The notes beneath the pieces are model-generated. The model was not told the DNA's origin, searched no databases, and worked only from the letters and a program-made list of their open reading frames with translations. Positions 33,261-43,891 of a stretch of DNA of 64,000 nucleotides are shown here, piece by piece. Numbering within the stretch: position 1 is the first letter of the stretch; every line of letters starts with the position of its first letter. A program made the translations under genes and the position numbers. The DNA is taken from the NCBI RefSeq assembly GCF_003574445.1, contig NZ_KZ984570.1, positions 1 through 64,000 on the forward strand. The letters are read 5' to 3'. This DNA comes from Streptomyces sp. YIM 130001 (GTDB lineage: Bacteria; Actinomycetota; Actinomycetes; Streptomycetales; Streptomycetaceae).

Positions 33261-35585
33261 GTGACCACCAAGACCGCAGCCGCGGCAGCACGGGCCACCG
33301 TGTACGGCTACCCCCGTCAGGGACAGCAGCGTGAGCTGAAGAAGGCGATCGAGGGCTACTGGAAGGGCCGCGTCACCGCCGACGCGCTCCGCGCCACTGC
33401 CGCAGAACTGCGCCGTACGAACTGGCAGGACCTCGCCGACGCCGGCATCACCGAGGTTCCCACCGGCGACTTCTCGTACTACGACCACGTCCTGGACACC
33501 AGCGTGATGGTCGGTGCGATCCCCGGACGCCACCGCGCGGCGTTCGACGCCGGCACCCTGGACGGCTACTTCGCCATGGCCCGCGGGACACGGGACGTCG
33601 CGCCGCTCGAGATGACCAAGTGGTTCGACACCAACTACCACTACCTGGTACCCGAGTTGGGACCGGACACGGTGTTCACGGCCGACTCCACCCGGCAGGT
33701 CGCGGAGCTCGGGGAGGCCCTGGCCCTCGGCCTGACCCCGCGGCCGGTGCTGGTCGGCCCGGTCACGTATCTGCTGCTCGCCAAGCCCGCGCCGGGCGTC
33801 TCGGCCGACTTCGACCCGCTGACGCTGCTCGACCGGCTCCTCCCGGTGTACGCGGAGGTGCTGGCCGATCTGCGGGCAGCCGGTGCCGAGTGGGTGCAGC
33901 TCGACGAGCCGGCCCTCGTGCAGGACCGCACCCCGGCGGAGCTCAACGCGGCCGCCCGCGCCTACCGGGACCTCGGCGGCCTCACCGACCGCCCCAAGCT
34001 CCTGGTCGCGTCGTACTTCGACCGGCTCGGTGACGCGCTGCCCGTGCTGGCCAAGGCACCGGTCGACGGCCTGGCCCTGGACTTCACCGGGGCCGCCGCC
34101 GAGAACCTCGACGCGCTGGCGACCGTGGGCGGGCTGCCGGGCAAGCGTCTGGTCGCCGGTGTGGTCAACGGCCGCAACATCTGGATCAACGATCTGGCGA
34201 AATCGCTCGCCACGCTCGGCACCCTGCTCGGTCTCGCCGACCGCGTGGACGTCGCCGCGTCCTGCTCCCTGCTCCACGTACCGCTGGACGCTTCCCTGGA
34301 GCGGGACATCGATCCGGGGATCGTGCGCTGGCTCGCCTTCGCCCGGCAGAAAACGGCCGAGGTGGCGACGCTGGCCAAGGGGCTCACCCAGGGCACGGAC
34401 GCCATCACGGCGGAACTCGCCGCCAACAAGGCCGACCTGGCCTCGCGCGCCGCGTCCCCGATCACCCGCGACCCGGCCGTACGTGCCCGTGCGTCCGCCG
34501 TCACCGACGCGGATGCGCGCCGCTCCCAGCCGTACCCGGAGCGCACCGCCGCGCAGCGCGCTCACCTGGGCCTGCCGCTCCTTCCGACGACCACCATCGG
34601 CTCGTTCCCGCAGACCACCGAACTGCGCACCGCCCGTGCCGACCTGCGCGCGGGACGTATCGACACCGAGGGCTACGAGGAGCGCATCAGGAACGAGATC
34701 CGTGAGGTCGTCTCCTTCCAGGAGAAGACCGGCCTCGATGTGCTCGTGCACGGCGAGCCCGAACGCAACGACATGGTCCAGTACTTCGCCGAGCAACTCA
34801 CCGGCTATCTGGCCACCCAGCACGGCTGGGTCCAGTCGTACGGCACGCGTTATGTCCGCCCGCCGGTCCTCGCCGGTGACATCTCGCGGCCCGAGCCGAT
34901 GACGGTGCGCTGGACCACGTACGCCCAGTCGCTGTCCGACCGGCCGGTCAAGGGGATGCTGACCGGTCCGGTCACGATGCTCGCCTGGTCGTTCGTGCGG
35001 GACGACCAGCCGCTCGGGGACACCGCGCGGCACGTCGCACTGGCTCTGCGTGACGAGGTCGTCGACCTGGAGACGAACGGCACCTCCGTGATCCAGGTCG
35101 ACGAGCCGGCGCTGCGCGAGACCCTCCCGCTGCGCGCCGCCGACCGTCCCGGCTACCTGGCGTGGGCGACCGAGGCGTTCCGCCTCACCACCAGTGGCGT
35201 ACGTCCGGACACCCAGATCCACACCCACATGTGCTACGCCGAGTTCGGCGACATCGTCCAGGCCATCGACGATCTCGACGCCGACGTGATCAGCCTCGAG
35301 GCGGCCCGCTCGCACATGCAGGTGGCCCACGAGCTGGCGGAGCACGGCTATCCGCGGGAGGCAGGGCCCGGGGTGTACGACATCCACTCCCCGCGGGTCC
35401 CGGATGCGGCCGAGGCAGCCGCCTTGCTGCGTACCGGACTTGAGGCCATCCCGGCCGAACGCCTGTGGGTCAATCCGGACTGCGGCCTGAAGACCCGCGG
35501 CTGGCCCGAGACGCGCGCGTCCCTGGAGAACCTGGTCGCGGCCGCCCGCACCGTCCGTGCGGAGATCGGGACGACCGGGTCCTGA
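33261..35585 (+). CDS. metE: cobalamin-independent methionine synthase
   Basis: A 774-residue zinc enzyme that transfers the methyl group of 5-methyltetrahydropteroyl-triglutamate to homocysteine. Both barrels are present: the N-terminal GYPRQGQQRELKKAIEGYW, and the C-terminal catalytic barrel from TTTIGSFPQTTELRTAR. Zinc ligands are in HTHMCYAEF and NPDCGLKTRGW, and VIQVDEPALRE is the catalytic acid region. The GTG at 33261 has AAGGAG 7 bases upstream. A cobalamin riboswitch in the leader means it is expressed when B12 is scarce, the usual division of work with MetH. A hairpin terminator follows. Confidence 0.97.
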   Translation: MTTKTAAAAARATVYGYPRQGQQRELKKAIEGYWKGRVTADALRATAAELRRTNWQDLADAGITEVPTGDFSYYDHVLDTSVMVGAIPGRHRAAFDAGTLDGYFAMARGTRDVAPLEMTKWFDTNYHYLVPELGPDTVFTADSTRQVAELGEALALGLTPRPVLVGPVTYLLLAKPAPGVSADFDPLTLLDRLLPVYAEVLADLRAAGAEWVQLDEPALVQDRTPAELNAAARAYRDLGGLTDRPKLLVASYFDRLGDALPVLAKAPVDGLALDFTGAAAENLDALATVGGLPGKRLVAGVVNGRNIWINDLAKSLATLGTLLGLADRVDVAASCSLLHVPLDASLERDIDPGIVRWLAFARQKTAEVATLAKGLTQGTDAITAELAANKADLASRAASPITRDPAVRARASAVTDADARRSQPYPERTAAQRAHLGLPLLPTTTIGSFPQTTELRTARADLRAGRIDTEGYEERIRNEIREVVSFQEKTGLDVLVHGEPERNDMVQYFAEQLTGYLATQHGWVQSYGTRYVRPPVLAGDISRPEPMTVRWTTYAQSLSDRPVKGMLTGPVTMLAWSFVRDDQPLGDTARHVALALRDEVVDLETNGTSVIQVDEPALRETLPLRAADRPGYLAWATEAFRLTTSGVRPDTQIHTHMCYAEFGDIVQAIDDLDADVISLEAARSHMQVAHELAEHGYPREAGPGVYDIHSPRVPDAAEAAALLRTGLEAIPAERLWVNPDCGLKTRGWPETRASLENLVAAARTVRAEIGTTGS

Positions 35586-35595
35586 GCCGAGGCAG

Positions 35596-35623
35596 GGGGC
35601 GGGGCACCTCGGTGTCCCGCCCC
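35596..35623 (+). terminator. hairpin terminator after metE
   Basis: A 13-base stem (GGGGCGGGGCACC with GGTGTCCCGCCCC, one G-U pair) 10 bases after the metE stop. Confidence 0.75.
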
Positions 35624-35759
35624 GGGGACCGGTCGCCACTGGGCCATCGGCTGTCTATCATCGCTCCGTCCAGTGCTACTCGGTGCAGGTGAGGTGCGGA
35701 GGTCGTACCGATGGCCCCACCACTCCCGGCACGGCCGTCCCACGGAAGGCGCGCGCAGC

Positions 35760-36242
35760 ATGGCCGTCGACGAGCTCGACACCCGGATCCTGCGGCTGCT
35801 GATCGAGCAGCCGCGCACCAGCGTGCGGGAGTACGCCCGCATCCTCGGCATCGCCCGCGGCACGCTCCAGGCCCGTATCGACCGGATGGAGCGGGACGGT
35901 GTGATCACCGGGACCGGTCCTGCGCTGTCGCCCGGAGCGCTGGGGCACCCCGTGCTGGCGTTCGTCCACATCGAGGTCACCCAGGGGCATCTCGACGACG
36001 TCGGTGACGCGCTCGCCCAGGTGCCGGAGATCATCGAGGCCTTCTCGATCACCGGTGGCGGCGATCTGCTCACTCGGGTCGTGGCCCGGGACAACGGCCA
36101 CCTCGAGGACGTCATCCAGCAGCTCATCCAGTTGCCGGGCGTGGTCCGCACCCGCTCCGAGGTGGCGCTGCGCGAGCGGGTGCCGCACCGGCTGCTCCCG
36201 CTGGTGGCGTCCCTCGCCCGTGCGCCGGGTGGCTCGTCCTGA
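35760..36242 (+). CDS. Lrp/AsnC family transcriptional regulator
   Basis: A 160-residue regulator. The N-terminal helix-turn-helix is LDTRILRLLIEQPRTSVREYARILGI then RGTLQARIDRMERDGVITG, residues about 5-50. The C-terminal RAM domain spans PVLAFVHIEVTQGHLDDVGDAL to SITGGGDLLTRVVARDNGHLEDVI, the ligand and octamer interface. The ATG at 35760 begins just before the first helix. It lies between metE and a HAD phosphatase gene on the same strand, so it may sense an amino acid such as methionine, which is only inference. Confidence 0.9.
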   Translation: MAVDELDTRILRLLIEQPRTSVREYARILGIARGTLQARIDRMERDGVITGTGPALSPGALGHPVLAFVHIEVTQGHLDDVGDALAQVPEIIEAFSITGGGDLLTRVVARDNGHLEDVIQQLIQLPGVVRTRSEVALRERVPHRLLPLVASLARAPGGSS

Positions 36243-36288
36243 GCCGCCCGCGGCGCCGGTCCGGCCGGCCCTTGGCATGCTTGAGGGC

Positions 36289-37008
36289 ATGAGCAGCCAG
36301 ACATCCCGCACCTCCGGTCCGGCCGGTACCGCCGTCGTCTTCGACCTCGACGGCACCCTCGTCGACAGCGAGCCGAACTACTTCGAGGCGGGCCGCCGAC
36401 TGCTCGCCCGGCACGGCGTGACCGATTTCGACTGGGCCGACCACGAGCGGTACGTGGGCATCTCCACCGCCGAGACGGTCGCGATCTGGCGGACCAAGTA
36501 CGACCTCGACGCGACGACCGATGAACTCCTCACCGAGAAGAACTCCTACTACCTGGAACTGGCCCGGGCAGGCACCCGCGTCTTCCCGCAGATGCGGGAG
36601 TTCGTGGCGGAGTTGCACAGCCGCGGCGTGCCGATGGCCGTCGCGTCCGGGTCCTCGCGCGCGGCCATCGAGGCGATCCTGCAGGGCACCGGACTCGACG
36701 CGCACCTGACCGTCCTGGTCTCGGCCGAGGAGGTCGAGCGCGGGAAGCCGGAGCCGGACGTGTTCCTCGAGGCCGCGCGGCGGCTCGGTGTCGCCGCCGC
36801 GAAGTGCGTGGTCGTCGAGGACGCGGCGCCGGGTGCCGCGGCGGCCCGCGCCGCCGGAATGCGCTGCATCGCCGTCCCGTACGTACCCGAGACCGCGGAC
36901 GCTGCCGCCTTCGCGGCCGCGGACCTGCTGTTTCCCGGCGGGCAGAAGGAGTTCACGGCGCGGGCGGCGTACGACTGGCTGGTGCGGACGGCGCCGTCCG
37001 TCGGCTGA
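36289..37008 (+). CDS. HAD family phosphatase (beta-phosphoglucomutase-like subfamily)
   Basis: A 239-residue HAD hydrolase with a helical cap. Motif I is VVFDLDGTLVDSEPNYFEAG with nucleophile Asp19 and acid Asp21; motif II is MAVASGSSRAAI; the motif III lysine is in RGKPEPDVFLEAARRLG; motif IV is CVVVEDAAPGAAAARAAGM. This pattern matches the beta-phosphoglucomutase and 2-deoxyglucose-6-phosphatase group. The start is the ATG at 36289; another in-frame ATG lies 12 bases upstream. It follows the AsnC gene by 46 bases and may be co-transcribed. The substrate is unknown. Confidence 0.9.
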   Translation: MSSQTSRTSGPAGTAVVFDLDGTLVDSEPNYFEAGRRLLARHGVTDFDWADHERYVGISTAETVAIWRTKYDLDATTDELLTEKNSYYLELARAGTRVFPQMREFVAELHSRGVPMAVASGSSRAAIEAILQGTGLDAHLTVLVSAEEVERGKPEPDVFLEAARRLGVAAAKCVVVEDAAPGAAAARAAGMRCIAVPYVPETADAAAFAAADLLFPGGQKEFTARAAYDWLVRTAPSVG

Positions 37009-37092
37009 CGGCGGCCCGCGGATCCCGTCGCGTCCCGGCCGGCCGGATCCCGGACCGGGGCCCTTGTCGATCGGGGCCCCCTGTCGGGATAT

Positions 37093-37104
37093 CTTGATGT
37101 CAAG
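37093..37104. promoter_or_regulatory. palindrome CTTGA-TG-TCAAG upstream of icd
   Basis: A perfect 5+5 inverted repeat with flanking AT/CA, 31 bases before the icd GTG. From memory, a similar TCTTGA..TCAAGA palindrome precedes citric-acid-cycle genes controlled by the MarR-type regulator TamR of S. coelicolor, so this may be a TamR-like site. Confidence 0.5.
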
Positions 37105-37134
37105 CAATGTTGCAGACGTGGAGCGGAGCACCCG

Positions 37135-39354
<2,220 letters not shown>

Positions 39355-39378
39355 ACCACTCGGGGACAGCGCTCCCGT

Positions 39379-39413
39379 ACCGCCCCGACCGGCAGCGCGC
39401 CGGTCGGGGCGGT
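39379..39413. terminator. hairpin terminator between icd and the DUF5519 gene
   Basis: A perfect 14-base repeat (ACCGCCCCGACCGG, 7-base loop) between convergent genes. Confidence 0.88.
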
Positions 39414-39428
39414 CGTGCGTGCGGTCCC

Positions 39429-40118
39429 TCAGTCCGTGCGGCCGGTCGCCCGGTCCAGGGTGACGCGCAGGATCGTAGCGACGGTGTCGAGTTCGGTCGG
39501 GTCGCGCGGCGCGTACAGCAGCGTGTAGCTCGCGGGCAGGTTCGCCAACCGGCCTGCCAGGGGGTGGAGTTCGCCCCAGCCGCGTTCGACGACCGGACGG
39601 ACGTCCGCGGGATGGAGGTGGAGGTGGAGCGAACCCTGAGGCCGGTGGAAGTGCGCCACCTCGCCGGTCACCGAGTCGCCGCGGAGCACCGCGGCAGCAG
39701 CGAAGAACGCCGGGTTGTGCCGCTCGAACTGACTCTGACGCTCCTCCAACTCGCCCTTGCGGTAGCGGAGTTCCTCGTCGAACACCTCCTGGAGGCGGTC
39801 GAGCATGTCGCCGGGTGCGTCTTGGTCGAGCTGCCGGTGCGGGACCGGGTGCGGGGCGATACGGGGGCGGGCGCCGCGGTGCGGCAAGTCCCCGAGGTCC
39901 GGATGCGGTCCGTCGTCCGGCAGGCCCGACACGTCGAGCGGGTCCCCGGCCCGCAGGCGGAGCCCCGTCACCGTGAGCCAACCGCGGGGACCCCAGGGGA
40001 TGCCCCCTTCACCCAGCGCCTGCCAGCGGGCGTAGTCACGCCGCACGAGGACCGCCGCGGTGGCGACGGCGGCAACGCCCGCGGCTGCGCGCCAGGGACC
40101 GAACGGGGAACTCTTCAT
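39429..40118 (-). CDS. DUF5519 (luciferase-like domain) family protein
   Basis: A 229-residue protein with an N-terminal hydrophobic segment (GPWRAAAGVAAVATAAVLV, residues about 7-25) that may be a membrane anchor. The C-terminal 70 residues match the DUF5519 domain, described as luciferase-like in some databases: GEVAHFHRPQGSLHLHLHPADVRPVVERGWGELHPLAG, then YTLLYAPRDPTELDTVATILR. The middle portion is charged and may be a helical linker. The ATG at 40118 is about 110 bases from a divergent FAD oxidoreductase gene. Function is unknown; I do not infer luminescence from the domain name. Confidence 0.75.
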   Translation of the reverse strand: MKSSPFGPWRAAAGVAAVATAAVLVRRDYARWQALGEGGIPWGPRGWLTVTGLRLRAGDPLDVSGLPDDGPHPDLGDLPHRGARPRIAPHPVPHRQLDQDAPGDMLDRLQEVFDEELRYRKGELEERQSQFERHNPAFFAAAAVLRGDSVTGEVAHFHRPQGSLHLHLHPADVRPVVERGWGELHPLAGRLANLPASYTLLYAPRDPTELDTVATILRVTLDRATGRTD

Positions 40119-40228
40119 CGAAGACCAGCCTCCAGACAGCGACGTCGTACCTGCACCATGTTCCCAGTGCCCGTACGCGTGCAGCCGCAGCATTGACGCA
40201 ATCCCCCGCGAGAACAGGACAGTTCGAG

Positions 40229-41605
40229 ATGATCAACGGTGAGACCTCCCACTGGATGCGGCAGTCCGCGCGGCGCGAGCGGCCCGCGCTCGACGGCGAC
40301 ACGGTCGCCGACGTGTGCGTCATCGGCGCCGGGTACACCGGACTGTGGACCGCGTACTGGCTCACCCGCGCACTGCCCGACGCCTCGGTCGTGGTGGTGG
40401 AGGCCGAGCACGTCGGGTACGGGGCTTCGGGTCGTAACGGCGGCTGGCTGTCCGGCAAGATGATCGGCCTGCCCCGGCAGTTGGCGAAGGGTCCGGGCGG
40501 CCGGCGGGCCGTGGCGGACCTGCGCCGTGCCGCGTCGGAGGCGATCGACGAGGTGATCGGGCTCATGGCACGCCATGGCGTGGACATCGACGCGGTGCAC
40601 AGCGGCTATCTCCAGATCGCCCGTACGCCGTCCGAACTCGCCCGGATGCGGGCCTCGGTGGAGGCGGACCACGCGCTCGGCCTGTCCGAGAAGGACGTCC
40701 GGCTCCTGTCGGCCGAGGAGACGTACGAGCGCATCCATGTCGAGGGCGTGCTCGGTGCGGCGCAGAGCCCGCACTGTGCTCGTATCGATCCGGCGAAGCT
40801 GGTGCTCGGTCTGGCGGACGTGGCCGAGCGGGCGGGGGTGCGGATCGTGGAACGCTCGCCGGCCACCGCCGTCTCCCCCGGCCGGGTCGTCACGCCGAAC
40901 GGCACGGTGCGCGCCCGCCACGTCCTGCGCGCCACCGAGGGCTACACGCCGACACTGCCCCGCCTCAAGCGCGCGGTGCTGCCCATGAACAGCTCGATGA
41001 TCGTCACCGAGCCGCTGCACGAACGGAGTTGGGACGCGATCGGCTGGGACGCCTGCGAGACACTCTCGGGCGCCCAGCACACGTATTTCTACGCGCAGCG
41101 CACCGCGGACGGACGGATCGCGATCGGCGGCCGGGGACTCCCCTACCGGTTCGGTTCACGGATCGACGACAACGGCCGGCTCGATTCCCTGACGATCCAT
41201 CACCTTCATTCAGTACTCACGGACTTGTGGCCCGGGGTGGATCTGCCCATCGCTCATGCGTGGTGCGGCGTGCTCGCGGTGCCGCGGGACTGGACGCCGT
41301 CGGTCACCTACAACTCGACCACGCGGATGGGGCAGGCGGGAGGCTACGCCGGCCAGGGCGTGACGGCGGCCTACCTCGCCGGCCACTCCCTCGCGGACCT
41401 GGTGGCCGGCCGGGACACCCACTACACCCGGCTGCCCTGGACCCAGCGCCGCGCCCGCACCTGGGAACCGGAGCCGCTCCGCTGGCTCGGCAGCTACGCG
41501 ACGTACGCCCTCTACCGCTCCGCGGACGCCGTCGAGCACCGCACGGAGGGCGACCGCACCTCACCCCTGGCCCACTTCGCGGACACGCTCTCGGGGCGCC
41601 ACTGA
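40229..41605 (+). CDS. FAD-dependent oxidoreductase (DAO family)
   Basis: A 458-residue flavoprotein of the D-amino acid oxidase/glycine oxidase/PuuB type. The dinucleotide fold is VCVIGAGYTGLWTAYWL at residues 30-46, then VVVEAEHVGYGASGRNGGWLSG, the substrate region, and the C-terminal GGYAGQGVTAAYLAGHSLADL that closes the FAD site. The GASGRNGG motif is typical of gamma-glutamylputrescine oxidoreductase and related amine oxidases, so an amine or N-methyl amino acid substrate is likely. The ATG at 40229 has AGGAC upstream; a TTG at 40193 is an alternative start. It is not in a polyamine operon here. Confidence 0.88.
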   Translation: MINGETSHWMRQSARRERPALDGDTVADVCVIGAGYTGLWTAYWLTRALPDASVVVVEAEHVGYGASGRNGGWLSGKMIGLPRQLAKGPGGRRAVADLRRAASEAIDEVIGLMARHGVDIDAVHSGYLQIARTPSELARMRASVEADHALGLSEKDVRLLSAEETYERIHVEGVLGAAQSPHCARIDPAKLVLGLADVAERAGVRIVERSPATAVSPGRVVTPNGTVRARHVLRATEGYTPTLPRLKRAVLPMNSSMIVTEPLHERSWDAIGWDACETLSGAQHTYFYAQRTADGRIAIGGRGLPYRFGSRIDDNGRLDSLTIHHLHSVLTDLWPGVDLPIAHAWCGVLAVPRDWTPSVTYNSTTRMGQAGGYAGQGVTAAYLAGHSLADLVAGRDTHYTRLPWTQRRARTWEPEPLRWLGSYATYALYRSADAVEHRTEGDRTSPLAHFADTLSGRH

Positions 41606-41673
41606 CCTGGCGATCACCGCCCTCCCCGGGCCCCGGACCGCTTCGCGAGGCCGACTTGATGTTGTTGAACGCT

Positions 41674-41692
41674 TTAACTTAGGGTCTCCTTA
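41674..41692 (+). promoter_or_regulatory. iron box (DmdR/IdeR-type operator)
   Basis: TTAACTTAGGGTCTCCTTA agrees at 14 of 19 positions with the actinobacterial iron-box consensus TTAGGTTAGGCTCACCTAA. It lies 100 bases upstream of the siderophore-binding protein gene, where Fe-loaded DmdR would repress the operon. Confidence 0.75.
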
Positions 41693-41792
41693 CTAGCTCG
41701 GCTCCGCGCAGCGATGCCCGCCCGGGCGGCTCCGCGTACACGCGTCGAGACGCCCCCCCGGCGTTCCCTGTACCGAACGAAGAGGACCTCTG

Positions 41793-42836
41793 ATGCTCAT
41801 ATCGACTCGACCGGGCCGCAGGGCTCTTGCGGCGGCTGTGTCCGCCGCGGTGCTCACCCTCGTCCTCGGGGCCTGCGGCCCGGACGACGAGGGTTCGTCC
41901 GCCGGCGGCGATTCGGGCAAGGGCGACGGCGCTTTCCCGGTGAGCATCAAGAGCGCACTCGGCACCGCCGAGATCACGGAAGAGCCGGAGCGGGTCGTCA
42001 CCCTCGGCCAGGGCTCCACGGAGACCGCCATCGCCCTCGGCCACACCCCGGTGGGCATGGAGGAGTACCCCTGGGGCAGCGACAAGACCGGCTATCTGCC
42101 GTGGGTCCACGAGGCAGTGAAGAAGAAGGGCGACAAGCTGCCCAAGCAGTTCAAGGGCGGCGAGGAGCTCGACATCGAGGCCATCACGGAGCTCGAGCCG
42201 GACGTCATTCTCGCTCCGTGGTCGGGCGTCACACAGAAGCAGTACGACATCCTCAAGGACATCGCTCCCACGGTCGCCTATCCGGACAAGGCGTGGAGCA
42301 CCAACTGGGATCAGCAGATCGACATCATCGCCAAGGCGCTCGGTCAGCCCGGGGACAGCAAGAAGCTCAAGGACAAGATCCACAAGCAGCTGGCCACCGC
42401 GGCCAAGTCGCGCCCCGGGTACAAGGACCACACGTTCTCGTACATCTACACCACGGGTCCCGGCACGCTCGGTGTGTTCCGGTCGGAGGAGCAGCGGGTC
42501 GAGATGGTGTCCTCGCTCGGTCTCAAGTCCGACCCGGTGGTGGACACGTTCAAGGAGACCGAGGGCACGGACTCCGCGCTGATCGGCCTGGAGAACGGCA
42601 ACAAGCTGAAGAACAGCGACCTGATCTTCACGTTCTACTCCGACGCGAAGTCCCGGAAGCAGATCGAGGGCCAGAAGCTCTACAAGGCGATCCCGGCGAT
42701 CGAGAAGGGCGCTGTCGTCGCGGGTGACGAGAATCCGTTCGTCACGGCCTCCTCGATGATCAACCCGCTGACCGTGCCGTGGAGCATCGAGCGCTATCTG
42801 CCGATGATCGACAAGGCGATCGAGAAGACCAAGTAG
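41793..42836 (+). CDS. iron-siderophore ABC transporter substrate-binding lipoprotein
   Basis: A 347-residue periplasmic-binding-type lipoprotein of the FepB/FhuD/CchF class (cluster 8). The signal has RPGRR and a lipobox LVLGAC with Cys28. The mature protein shows RVVTLGQGSTETAIALGHTPVG, a central helix spine, LEPDVILAPWSGVTQKQYDIL, and a C-terminal TVPWSIERYLPMIDKAI. It delivers a ferric siderophore to the two permeases that follow. An iron box lies upstream, so iron repression is expected. It heads a four-gene operon (binding protein, two permeases, ATPase). The siderophore cannot be named; no synthesis genes are present. Confidence 0.93.
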   Translation: MLISTRPGRRALAAAVSAAVLTLVLGACGPDDEGSSAGGDSGKGDGAFPVSIKSALGTAEITEEPERVVTLGQGSTETAIALGHTPVGMEEYPWGSDKTGYLPWVHEAVKKKGDKLPKQFKGGEELDIEAITELEPDVILAPWSGVTQKQYDILKDIAPTVAYPDKAWSTNWDQQIDIIAKALGQPGDSKKLKDKIHKQLATAAKSRPGYKDHTFSYIYTTGPGTLGVFRSEEQRVEMVSSLGLKSDPVVDTFKETEGTDSALIGLENGNKLKNSDLIFTFYSDAKSRKQIEGQKLYKAIPAIEKGAVVAGDENPFVTASSMINPLTVPWSIERYLPMIDKAIEKTK

Positions 42837-42853
42837 GGCGTGGTCCTTCCCGC

Positions 42854-43891
42854 ATGAGCACTTCTGTCAAGTCCCGTACGGGCGGCGCGGTTCCTTCGCG
42901 GAGCGGTGCCGCCCGGTCGGTGCTCTGTGTGGGCGGGGCGCTGGTGCTGCTCGTGCTCGCGCTGTTCTCCAGCGTCATGTTCGGCAACATGAGCAACTCC
43001 TTCGGCGATGTCCTCGACGTGCTCTCCGGCAACGGCGATGCGTACCTGACGACCGTCGTCGAGAGCCGCTACCCGCGCACCGTGCTCGGTGTCCTCGCCG
43101 GAGTCTGCCTGGCCGTGTCCGGCACCCTGATGCAGGGAGTGACACGCAATCCGCTGGCCGATCCCGGACTGCTCGGCATCAACGCCGGCGCCGCCGCGAG
43201 TATCGTCGCCGCCACCGCCTTCCTCGGTGCGTCCGGGCAGTCGGAGACGATGTGGTGGGCGCTGCCGGGAGCGTTGCTCGCCGGTGTGTTCGTACATCTG
43301 CTGGGCTCTGCCGGGTCCAGTACGTCGCTGGTGCGGCTCGTCCTCGCGGGCGCCGTACTCACTGCCGTACTGACCGCGTTCGTGCAGGCCGTGACGCTGA
43401 CCAAGCCGCAGGTCTTCGACAGCTACCGCTATTGGGTGGTGGGGGCGTTCGGCGGGCGTGACTACTCGGCGTTCTGGCCGGTTCTGCCGTTCGCGATCGT
43501 CGGGCTGCTCGTCGCGGTCGTGCTCGCGCCCTCCCTGAACAGCCTGGCGCTCGGCGACGAGTCGGCCACCTCGCTCGGCACCGACCCGGCGGTCGTGCGC
43601 GGCACCGGCCTGCTGACGGCGACCGTGCTGAGCGCTGCGGCGACCGCCGCGGTGGGGCCGATCGCCTTTGTGGGCCTGGCCGTTCCGCACATCGTGCGCG
43701 CCATCGGCGGTGTCGACTTCCGGATGCAGGTGCTGCTCGCGGCTCTCACCGGACCGTCGTTGCTGCTGTTCGCCGACGTGCTGGGACGGATCCTGCTGAG
43801 GCCTCAGGAGCTGATGGTCGGCGTGGTCACGGCGTTCGTCGGGGCGCCGGCACTGCTGCTCGCGGTGCGCCGCATGAAGGGGAGCGCATGA
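42854..43891 (+). CDS. iron-siderophore ABC transporter permease (FecCD family), first subunit
   Basis: A 345-residue integral membrane permease with about 9-10 hydrophobic segments. FecCD signatures are present: RYPRTVLGVLAGVCLAVSGTLMQGVTRNPLADPGLLGINAGA, RLVLAGAVLTAVLTAF, the coupling-helix region ATSLGTDPAVVRG, and GPIAFVGLAVPHIVRAIGG. It pairs with the second permease to form the transport channel. The ATG at 42854 is 15 bases after the binding-protein stop, and its 3' end overlaps the next gene by 4 bases (ATGA). Confidence 0.93.
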   Translation: MSTSVKSRTGGAVPSRSGAARSVLCVGGALVLLVLALFSSVMFGNMSNSFGDVLDVLSGNGDAYLTTVVESRYPRTVLGVLAGVCLAVSGTLMQGVTRNPLADPGLLGINAGAAASIVAATAFLGASGQSETMWWALPGALLAGVFVHLLGSAGSSTSLVRLVLAGAVLTAVLTAFVQAVTLTKPQVFDSYRYWVVGAFGGRDYSAFWPVLPFAIVGLLVAVVLAPSLNSLALGDESATSLGTDPAVVRGTGLLTATVLSAAATAAVGPIAFVGLAVPHIVRAIGGVDFRMQVLLAALTGPSLLLFADVLGRILLRPQELMVGVVTAFVGAPALLLAVRRMKGSA

